DNA from: Thermoplasmata archaeon | GTDB lineage: Archaea; Thermoplasmatota; Thermoplasmata; Thermoplasmatales; Thermoplasmataceae | Assembly: GCA_021850835.1 (NCBI GenBank) | Contig: JAJZKS010000005.1 | Location: 1 to 19,780, forward strand | Reading direction: 5' to 3' | DNA length: 19,780 bases | Shown here: piece after piece, positions 1-5,228 of the stretch | Numbering within the stretch: position 1 is the stretch's first letter | How the letters are laid out: each line of letters begins with the position of its first letter | Notes under the pieces: generated by a model | The model's input: only the letters and a program-made list of their open reading frames with translations | Databases searched by the model: none | Told to the model about the DNA's origin: nothing | Program-made: the position numbers and the translations under genes

Positions 1-159
1 TTCAGAAATCAACTGTTTCGCTTCACCTATGGATAGCTCTTTCAAGTATGATTTACCGTGAAATTCCAGGAAGTCAACAACATCCCTTATATTCTTAGCT
101 GAAAACATCAGGTTCTTGATTGCCTGATATTGCCTTTCAGTAAGCCTGGGTACTGTCAT
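1..159 (-). CDS. Small element protein, partial at window edge
   Basis: Fifty-three codons are visible from an ATG at 159, reading leftward off the window; the C-terminus is missing. The ATG overlaps the helicase stop codon in an ATGA arrangement (156-159), so translation is probably coupled and this is the next gene of the replication operon. The visible peptide begins MTVPRLTERQYQAIKNLMF and ends with KELSIGEAKQLISE. Its 'LTERQ..AIKNL' opening and 'L...EAxxLI' ending resemble a short helical motif found at the ends of some phage recombination or annealing proteins, but that is a loose impression, not a family call. Function unknown. Confidence 0.6.
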   Translation of the reverse strand, partial: MTVPRLTERQYQAIKNLMFSAKNIRDVVDFLEFHGKSYLKELSIGEAKQLISE

Positions 160-1811
160 GGTGCATCGCTCCCTTTGAGTTCCCTGGCAAAGAGGTAACC
201 ATAAGGTTCCTGGAAGTTCACATATTCAAAGCCAAACTTGTGCAGCTTTGCCTTCAGATCATCGAAACGTTCACCAACTCCGGCCTTCAGGATGCGGATA
301 TGATAGGCTGTCCCAACCGTTGAAATACTGTGATCCGGCTGCACTTGATAACCATCCTTCAACAGTTCTGCAATCAAGCCATCAATCATGTCCTGTGAAA
401 ATTCGCTCTGGGTGTCGGATTTTAGGGGCGCCCGTTGCGATTTTGTGGTTTGAGGTAACGGATCGGTAACGATTTTTTTCAGATCACCCGTTACCTGTTT
501 TTTCTCGCTATTGCCTAGGGGAAAGTCCGAGGAGGTAACGGATGACCTCTGTTTCATGGAGGTAACGTTTTCCCTATCCCTCCTAATATTTCTCAAATTT
601 TTAGAAATTTTTGGCGGAATAGGAAAACCGTTACCGTTACCTTGTGCACTCTGCCCCTCATGATCTGGAGGTGATCCGTTACCTAAATCGTCTGGGCTAA
701 TCTCTGACTGAACTTTTTCGGGTAACGGCTCACTTTCATTTTTAGGCGTAAAACCGTTACCTGTCATAACCAGAATGTCGCGCCAAGCCTTTACAATGTT
801 GCCTTTTCCTAGCTTTTTCGGGACTGTAAAGTTAGGATAGCCGCATGACGTTAACGCCTTTCCTAGTGTTCCAGCGTGAATGTTCTTTGCTGGAAATCCC
901 TTTTCAGTGGCCCATTTTACGGCTTCCGTGATAACGTCTTGCTTGACAGTTGTCAGGTATTCTTCCAGCCCGCTTTGCTCCCTAGTGATGCCCCTTTGTA
1001 ATTTTCTTTCGTCTGCACCAGCTTCTATGAGCATGACCTTGGCATCTTCAACGTCGGTGATTATCTGGCCAGCGGCCTCCTTTGATCTGATGTATGCACC
1101 AGCGGGATTGGATCGCTCCTCCCATGCCTGTTCTGCCTGGCTAATATTCATATGCCCGGTGAATTTCATCCGCTGTACAAGCGGGCCATAAAAATTATCG
1201 ACCACGTATGAAAAGATCGCATCAAGTTCTTCAGGTGATTTCAGTTTTACAATAGTGTCGCGGATCTGCTCAGGTGTCAATATATCTTCCAGCATGTTTG
1301 GAAAATCGATTATCGCAATAACACGCCTGTAAAATGCCCTCAGCTCATTCTCCTTTGTCGGCAGCTCATTGGTGTCAATTAACATCTTGGCATGGCTTGA
1401 CATCCTGAAGGGATGTCCGTTCTTACGGTCAACTGTTATCTGTGTGCCGTCGGTAAGCCGCTTAAACCACTCTGACGTTATGATCTCTGTGGTGCTTTCA
1501 GAAATCAGGTTAGCCCATGAGCCATACAGTTCAGCCCGCTTGAATTTGTCATTCTCCAGTTCATCAAGCGTAATCGACGAAGTGTGGACAAGGAGATCAC
1601 CAATAGTCGAATGAATGATCGATTTTCCTTCTCCTCCTTGTCCATAGAGAATAACCGCTCCCTGGATGTCATAATTTCTCATGAGTGTCCATGCGATAAT
1701 CTCAAAAATCTGCACCTTCTTTAGTTCCGCGTCTGGGTCTCCCTGGAATACTGCGTCAAGAAATTCAATAAACGCTTCAGGTTTGGCCCCTGGAATGTAT
1801 TTTCTGGGCAA
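156..1811 (-). CDS. D5/P4-type superfamily 3 replicative helicase
   Basis: 551 residues from a TTG start. This is the helicase half of a D5/P4-alpha-type primase-helicase, which would unwind the element's DNA during replication. The Walker A motif is GQGGEGKS at residues 57-64 (K63), a Walker B-like NLISES follows at 101-106, the SF3 motif C region AKMLIDTNELP lies at 141-151, and a conserved Arg pair (R162-R163) follows. Residues about 230-350 look like a helical or winged-helix region. Residues 351-453 form a low-complexity linker rich in G, N, S, T and P, and about 100 further residues form an unrecognised C-terminal domain. The linker DNA carries the GGTAACG cluster described separately. 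In frame, codons upstream of the TTG (YYTEC) continue the D5_N domain of the preceding gene past one TAA. The TTG has only a GGAG three bases away, so this start is uncertain. Confidence 0.85.
   Translation of the reverse strand: MPRKYIPGAKPEAFIEFLDAVFQGDPDAELKKVQIFEIIAWTLMRNYDIQGAVILYGQGGEGKSIIHSTIGDLLVHTSSITLDELENDKFKRAELYGSWANLISESTTEIITSEWFKRLTDGTQITVDRKNGHPFRMSSHAKMLIDTNELPTKENELRAFYRRVIAIIDFPNMLEDILTPEQIRDTIVKLKSPEELDAIFSYVVDNFYGPLVQRMKFTGHMNISQAEQAWEERSNPAGAYIRSKEAAGQIITDVEDAKVMLIEAGADERKLQRGITREQSGLEEYLTTVKQDVITEAVKWATEKGFPAKNIHAGTLGKALTSCGYPNFTVPKKLGKGNIVKAWRDILVMTGNGFTPKNESEPLPEKVQSEISPDDLGNGSPPDHEGQSAQGNGNGFPIPPKISKNLRNIRRDRENVTSMKQRSSVTSSDFPLGNSEKKQVTGDLKKIVTDPLPQTTKSQRAPLKSDTQSEFSQDMIDGLIAELLKDGYQVQPDHSISTVGTAYHIRILKAGVGERFDDLKAKLHKFGFEYVNFQEPYGYLFARELKGSDAP
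454..761. repeat. Ten-copy GGTAACG iteron-like cluster
   Basis: Exact GGTAACG occurs on the plus strand at 454, 465, 534, 561 and 721. Its complement CGTTACC starts at 489, 629, 635, 677 and 755. Most copies extend to GGTAACGG(A/T)T. Four of the five left copies are plus and four of the five right copies are minus, so the cluster is roughly symmetric about the AT-rich core at 584-612. All copies lie in the helicase linker, yet they are read in four codon phases or strands: GGT-AAC (Gly-Asn), GTA-ACG and GTT-ACC (Val-Thr), and CCG-TTA-CC (Pro-Leu-Pro). That argues the DNA motif, rather than the peptide, is being kept. By position it is a candidate initiator-binding array. Confidence 0.8.
561..635. 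other. Candidate replication origin: inverted repeat with AT-rich core
   Basis: The left arm at 561-583 and the right arm at 613-635 are imperfect inverted repeats of about 23 bases. Each contains GGTAACG, then TTTTCC, then TAT and a CC-rich end; they differ by two one-base gaps and about two mismatches. The 29-base core between them (584-612) has only three G/C bases and contains two nearly identical AAATTTTT tracts. Iterons flanking an easily melted core is the classic layout of a plasmid or phage origin, and placing it inside the replication gene has precedent (lambda origin in gene O). Origin function is an inference. Confidence 0.55.
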
Positions 1812-1829
1812 ACACTCCGTATAATATTA
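1812..1829 (-). other. In-frame TAA interrupting the D5_N-helicase reading frame
   Basis: Reading leftward, GAC-TAA-TAT-TAT-ACG-GAG-TGT joins the end of the D5_N protein to the TTG used as helicase start, with no frame change. The residues encoded after the stop (Y-Y-T-E-C-L-P-R-K-Y) fit the conserved D5_N to helicase junction, although reinitiation at TTG would leave most of them untranslated. Confidence 0.85.
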
Positions 1830-2288
1830 GTCAGGCGAATGCTGCATTACGGTCTTTGTCTGTATATTGAAAAGTCCCGCTTCAATCGGGATTGTGTGAG
1901 GAGGGAGCGGCATGATCTGGTCAAGCGGCAAACCAATCTTTCTGGGGTCAACCATCCTTGTGATATTTTCGATGCTTTCAACCGCTGATCTGATTTGTGG
2001 AGGCGTTATTTTTCCGGTTTTCTCAAGCGTGGTCTTTATGATTCCCTCCGCATCCTTCAGCCAGTGGTCTCCCACAAACTGGCTAGGCGTTCCCTGGCCG
2101 CTGACGTATTCCGTGATGACATGCGGGTACATCCTTAGATAATCGGTCGCACACTTGTGCGGGTTGAATTTCGGGCCCTTCTTGGATGGAATAAACCATG
2201 AATCGGGATTCAGGTCATTATCTGGCGTTGGTTTTTTGATTGCCCCGTTAAAGTCATTTAGGTCTTGCTCTGGGTTAAGTTCTGACAT
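1827..2288 (-). CDS. D5_N domain protein (N-terminal part of D5 primase-helicase)
   Basis: 153 residues from ATG 2288, with a good Shine-Dalgarno (GGAGG at 2298-2302, nine bases before the ATG) inside the end of the primase gene, which it overlaps by 14 bases in another frame. Residues about 40-153 resemble the D5_N domain that normally precedes the SF3 helicase domain in phage and plasmid primase-helicases. The tail 'EAGLFNIQTKTVMQHSPD' matches the family pattern of a Gly-containing strand followed by HSPD. The frame then stops at TAA (1827-1829), but the next codons read YYTECLPRKYIPGAK, the expected D5_N continuation into the helicase. The gene is therefore either a split product, a fresh nonsense mutation, or half of a readthrough protein. 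Confidence 0.7.
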   Translation of the reverse strand: MSELNPEQDLNDFNGAIKKPTPDNDLNPDSWFIPSKKGPKFNPHKCATDYLRMYPHVITEYVSGQGTPSQFVGDHWLKDAEGIIKTTLEKTGKITPPQIRSAVESIENITRMVDPRKIGLPLDQIMPLPPHTIPIEAGLFNIQTKTVMQHSPD

Positions 2289-3198
2289 TTTTGATTTCCT
2301 CCATGAGTGCGTAAAGCGTTGGTTCGCCAGTCGCTAGATTCCTGGCATCTCTCCCTTCCAATTTCGTGAGTGTGTAATCGACAACTCTTGAATGATCGGC
2401 ATGCCCTGACAGTCGGCCAAGCTCCGAGATTATGTATTTCACGTCATCGGTCTTGCATCCTTTTCTTAGCAAATGCCCAGATATTGCAGCGGCCATGCGG
2501 AAACGATAACTGCGGCCTGACGGGGCCTTGCTCCAATAAGGCAGCATCTTTGCTATCGCCCTCTGTGTATCTATCTCGCCTGTCGGTTTGTAATTGAAAA
2601 TTGCGGGATGCTCTCGCTTGGTCTCCTTATCTTTTTCTATCAGGTCAACCAACCAATGTGGAGCTTCCGCAATCGGCGAATAAAATAATCTGTATTTTCC
2701 ATGCTCCCTGACACTTGGCGCGCGAATGCAATAATGAGCCTGTCCGATTATGTCGATGCCTGGGAGTATTCCGGTTTTAGTTCGAACTGCAAACGGGGCC
2801 AGAAAATCGAGGTGCAGCCCTTTCCGCTGTGTTAATTCCGCCGTTGTTCTTGGCACGGCGTTGCTTTTTGTCAGAGTCCGCCATGATTCCATGCCGTTTG
2901 TGTCGCCATGAAGGTCAACATCAACTGTAAAAAGGTTAGAGCCTGGCCGCGATACTGTCGCAATATTCACTTGCGGGGTTACTTGAATTGTTGAACGCGA
3001 AAAATATTTTTCAATGAACGCGACATGGCTTGACGCATCCAGCAGCCCATGTTCCGTGATCGGAGTGTTGCCAAGTCGCCTTATCGGGATGACATTGAAT
3101 CCTAGAGACACGTAGAACTTAGCTGCCTGATAAATCGATTTAAAACGTACCTCTGAAGCGAATAACCTTATTTGTGTATTTGAATTACTAACTTGCAT
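2275..3198 (-). CDS. PrimPol-type DNA primase/polymerase
   Basis: 307 residues. It belongs to the archaeo-eukaryotic primase superfamily of mobile elements and would make primers and possibly extend them during element replication. The three active-site motifs are visible: DVD at D93 and D95, the GLHLDF segment with H129, and GIDI with D149. Residues about 205-300 resemble the helical PriCT region that often follows the catalytic core (YWS....RSYRFRMAAAISGHLL and a closing GEPTLYALMEEI). The catalytic protein thus looks complete. In many elements it is fused to the D5-type helicase; here it ends inside the start of the D5_N gene, which has its own ribosome-binding site. A hairpin-forming inverted repeat sits 12 bases before its ATG. 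Confidence 0.88.
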   Translation of the reverse strand: MQVSNSNTQIRLFASEVRFKSIYQAAKFYVSLGFNVIPIRRLGNTPITEHGLLDASSHVAFIEKYFSRSTIQVTPQVNIATVSRPGSNLFTVDVDLHGDTNGMESWRTLTKSNAVPRTTAELTQRKGLHLDFLAPFAVRTKTGILPGIDIIGQAHYCIRAPSVREHGKYRLFYSPIAEAPHWLVDLIEKDKETKREHPAIFNYKPTGEIDTQRAIAKMLPYWSKAPSGRSYRFRMAAAISGHLLRKGCKTDDVKYIISELGRLSGHADHSRVVDYTLTKLEGRDARNLATGEPTLYALMEEIKNVRT

Positions 3199-3209
3199 AC
3201 TACCATCCT

Positions 3210-3232
3210 GGGAATTATTGACAGTAATTCCC
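3210..3232 (-). promoter_or_regulatory. Perfect inverted repeat before the primase gene
   Basis: GGGAATTA (3210-3217) and TAATTCCC (3225-3232) are perfect 8-base complements around a 7-base loop. The repeat starts directly after the stop codon of the 39-residue gene and ends 12 bases before the PrimPol ATG, next to its AGGATGG ribosome-binding region. It could act as an mRNA hairpin or as an operator; which one cannot be told from sequence. Confidence 0.5.
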
Positions 3233-3352
3233 TCATTTTTTCAATCGCTCCTGTGCAGGTTTTTCAATATCCTTAAGCAAATCTTCGCCGCTGTACTCTT
3301 TCCACAATTTGAAAAGCCGGCGCGCATCGCTGAAATATTGCTGGTCTGTCAT
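3233..3352 (-). CDS. 39-residue element protein of unknown function
   Basis: A short gene with an ATG at 3352 that overlaps the stop codon of the upstream ribbon-helix-helix gene as ATGA, indicating translational coupling. The product begins MTDQQYFSDARRLFKLWKEY and ends in a basic tail, QERLKK. It is highly charged and probably helical, with no recognisable motif, Cys pair or membrane segment. The tight operon position and the intact frame are the main reasons to call it a gene. It may assist the repressor or the replication proteins, but nothing in the sequence says which. Confidence 0.55.
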   Translation of the reverse strand: MTDQQYFSDARRLFKLWKEYSGEDLLKDIEKPAQERLKK

Positions 3353-3498
3353 TGCCTGCTTCTCCCTCGCTTGTAGTCCTTGTATCTTTCCCTAATTTTG
3401 GCCCTCACAAAAGCCGATAAATTTAGGCCGTCAAATTCGGTCATTTCTCTTATTTTTGCACGGTCATCTGGTTTCACGCTTATCGTTATAAATGCCAT
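3349..3498 (-). CDS. Ribbon-helix-helix (CopG/Arc-type) DNA-binding protein
   Basis: 49 residues from ATG 3498. An N-terminal beta-strand, MAFITISVKPDD, is followed by a helix (RAKIREMTEFD), a turn (GLNLSA) and a second helix (FVRAKIRERYKDYK). This is the strand-helix-helix layout of dimeric RHH repressors, where strand residues contact the operator. The first gene of the replication operon is the usual place for a copy-number or operon regulator of an archaeal plasmid or provirus. A TATA-like TTTAAATA (3521-3528) lies about 26 bases before the ATG, so the mRNA is probably leaderless. A GGTTAT/ATAACC dyad at 3532-3555 in the divergent intergenic region is a candidate operator. Confidence 0.8.
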   Translation of the reverse strand: MAFITISVKPDDRAKIREMTEFDGLNLSAFVRAKIRERYKDYKRGRSRQ

Positions 3499-3519
3499 AA
3501 TCAAAAAAAACACACAAAG

Positions 3520-3555
3520 TTATTTAAAGCTGGTTATCATCAATTTAGTATAACC
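3520..3555. promoter_or_regulatory. Divergent promoter with candidate operator dyad
   Basis: The TTATTTAAA element at 3520-3528 is a near-symmetric TATA-like box, about 26 bases from the leftward RHH start and about 32 from the rightward start at 3557. GGTTAT (3532-3537) and ATAACC (3550-3555) form a perfect 6-base dyad with a 12-base spacer, placed between the box and the rightward gene. A repressor bound here could control both directions. Box and dyad are seen; regulation is inferred. Confidence 0.5.
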
Positions 3556-3556
3556 T

Positions 3557-4531
3557 ATGCGTGTTAAATCCCCTGTATGTGCGTATTGCGAATCTAAAAT
3601 GAATAGAATATACTGCCTGAAGCCTGGGGTAAAAACATGGGTATCTGTGGGATGGTCATGCCCGATTCACAAACTACCAAATATGGATAAAATCGAATTT
3701 GCAGATATGGGGCTAGGTTATCCTGGCTCTCCCTCTTGCCCTGCATGCAATGAGCCAATGAAAGCACTTTATTCAAAGATAAATGGCAGAAATCAGTTAA
3801 AACGAATCAGGGGAATGTACGCTTGTTTCAATGGCCATGTTCCTTCTACAATTCCGGCCAGTCCTATCCTTCAAGAAGAAATTACACTGCTGGCTGAAAG
3901 GTTCTCTCTGAATATCAATGATAATGCAAGTAAGAAATTCTTTGAATCAGTCCTTGAAGATTTCGATAACCTATATGGCAAAGGCTCTTCTATGCCATTA
4001 AGAAGGCTCTGGGAGTCAAGGACATTAACAGAGTACATTCTTAGTCTATCAGGAATGCATGGTGATAAGGTCAGTAAAGTAAAAATCCTTTATTCTGACG
4101 GTGATACAGGGGATTACGTTTTACCAGTTGATTTGATTAGAGAAATAACCGGAACTGAAAGGCAGATAGAAAATAAGGGCATAAAAGCCCGATTAATGGG
4201 CTATGGCTTTACGGTCAGGGATACTGATAATGATCAGTATTGGGAATCCGCTCTTTTTTCCGATTATATCGCCTATGTGCTTATGGGGTCTCCCTTCTTA
4301 TCCGGCCAGATAAAAATGAATATTCCAGAAAAATATCTTTCAGTGAAAAACATCATGTCTTCAATTGATACCTTGTATGGCTATAATCTCTTCCTGGGTT
4401 ATTTTTATGAACTGGAAAGGGGAATAATCAAACTGCCTGATGAAAGGAAAGAAGCCTTGCGAAAGAATCTCCGAAAATTAATCGATAATGGTTTTAAGGC
4501 TAGCTCCCTTCATTTGTTAAAATGGATCTGA
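3557..4531 (+). CDS. Unrecognised protein with two zinc-ribbon-like units
   Basis: 324 residues, transcribed away from the replication operon. The N-terminal 100 residues hold two metal-site patterns: C8-x2-C11 with C35-x2-H38, and C61-x2-C64 with C90-x3-H94. These suggest two zinc ribbons and hence nucleic-acid or protein binding. The first ribbon supports the ATG at 3557, since the next Met would delete it. The remaining 220 residues are mixed alpha/beta with several aromatic-rich segments (YNLFLGYFYELERG) and no catalytic motif I can name. The region looks more AT-rich than the chromosomal genes to the right, fitting accessory DNA. It is not an integrase: no tyrosine-recombinase Arg-His-Arg-Tyr pattern is seen. 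Confidence 0.75.
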   Translation: MRVKSPVCAYCESKMNRIYCLKPGVKTWVSVGWSCPIHKLPNMDKIEFADMGLGYPGSPSCPACNEPMKALYSKINGRNQLKRIRGMYACFNGHVPSTIPASPILQEEITLLAERFSLNINDNASKKFFESVLEDFDNLYGKGSSMPLRRLWESRTLTEYILSLSGMHGDKVSKVKILYSDGDTGDYVLPVDLIREITGTERQIENKGIKARLMGYGFTVRDTDNDQYWESALFSDYIAYVLMGSPFLSGQIKMNIPEKYLSVKNIMSSIDTLYGYNLFLGYFYELERGIIKLPDERKEALRKNLRKLIDNGFKASSLHLLKWI

Positions 4532-4654
4532 GTAAGGATAAACTATTTTTTAAAATTCAGGTTAAAATATATTATAAAAACCCTTGAGTGAGTATATAAA
4601 TGACTAACCAAAAAGTGCCAATTTGAAGTTGTGCGTATCGAACTTTTAGGGGTA
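4532..4654. other. AT-rich junction between accessory DNA and tRNA-Ser
   Basis: 123 bases without a credible gene. It is strongly AT-rich at 4540-4580 and contains a TATA-like GTATATAAAT near 4592-4601. T-runs on the leftward strand could end the tRNA transcript. No duplicate of the tRNA 3' end is visible here or elsewhere in the window, so an attachment site cannot be defined. Confidence 0.4.
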
Positions 4655-4736
4655 CGCGGGGAGAGGGACTCGAACCCTCGCTCTCATAAGAGAAACAGCT
4701 TAGCAGGCTGCCGCCGTACCGCTGGGCCATCCCCGC
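4655..4736 (-). tRNA. tRNA-Ser (anticodon GCU)
   Basis: Leftward 82-base type II tRNA. The acceptor strands GCGGGGA (5') and TCCCCGC (3') pair, followed by discriminator G; no CCA is encoded. The anticodon stem GCAGC/GCTGT encloses CTGCTAA, so the anticodon is GCU, reading AGC/AGU serine codons. A long variable arm (CTCTTATGAGAG) and a T arm with GGTTCGAGTCC complete a canonical serine tRNA. Accessory DNA lies directly on its 3' side, the usual integration side for tyrosine-recombinase elements, and the tRNA remains intact. Confidence 0.97.
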
Positions 4737-4898
4737 TCATGCGGTGAAGCGATCCTGGAGGTCGTTTGCAACTTGCTCAAGAACCTCTTCAAAATCCTCA
4801 TTTTCTAGAGTAACAACTTCCCCAGAGGGAAGGACTATCTTAGCGTAATACATTTCCCCATCCTTGGAAATTTCAACCTCTGCCAGTTTTTCACCCAT
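4737..4898 (-). CDS. Conserved-looking 53-residue acidic protein next to tRNA-Ser
   Basis: 53 residues from ATG 4898, ending in TGA at 4737-4739. The peptide reads as a small folded domain: a strand (AEVEISKDGEMYYAKIVLPS), a turn, a second strand (VVTLEN) and an acidic helix (EDFEEVLEQVANDLQDRF). No cysteines or membrane segment. A TATA-like TATAATAT (4923-4930) lies about 28 bases before the ATG, suggesting a leaderless start. The stop codon directly abuts the 5' G of tRNA-Ser with no spacer, so the two are probably one transcript and RNase P cleavage would fall right after the stop. Function unknown. Confidence 0.75.
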   Translation of the reverse strand: MGEKLAEVEISKDGEMYYAKIVLPSGEVVTLENEDFEEVLEQVANDLQDRFTA

Positions 4899-5228
4899 GA
4901 TATCTACCCTTAATTTGTTTGGATATTATAGTTATTTGCTATCCCTGCACCTTTGAAGCATCTGAACATTGAGTTTTCACCCATGTTTCGACTCTTATTT
5001 TTACCTTGCTTTTTTAGATTTGTTTAATATCAATTAGGAACCATTTAAATTTCCAAGTGGTGTTTCGTGCTTCGGTCACTCACATGATTTCATAGGAAAA
5101 TTGTATTGGAAACCAAATCTAGATTTAAATAAATGTTGATGAAAATCAGCTTGAATAGCCAATTTATGACGTAACTGTGTAAGCATTGTACCAATAAATC
5201 TCTATATACTAATTAAAATCCGAATGTT
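4899..5228. promoter_or_regulatory. Divergent intergenic region with two promoters
   Basis: No gene is seen in these 330 bases. A leftward TATA-like box at 4923-4930 serves the 53-residue gene. A rightward TATATA at 5203-5208 lies about 23 bases before the surface-protein ATG at 5229, giving a likely leaderless transcript. A perfect 12-base palindrome AAATCTAGATTT at 5115-5126 and an adjacent AT-rich ATTTAAATAAATG may be a regulator site or second promoter; that is weak evidence. Confidence 0.45.

Noticed and set aside
4600..4626. Short frame MTNQKVPI after a TATA-like box near the tRNA
   Set aside because: Eight codons with no ribosome-binding site, and the ATG lies within a few bases of the box, too close for a leaderless start.
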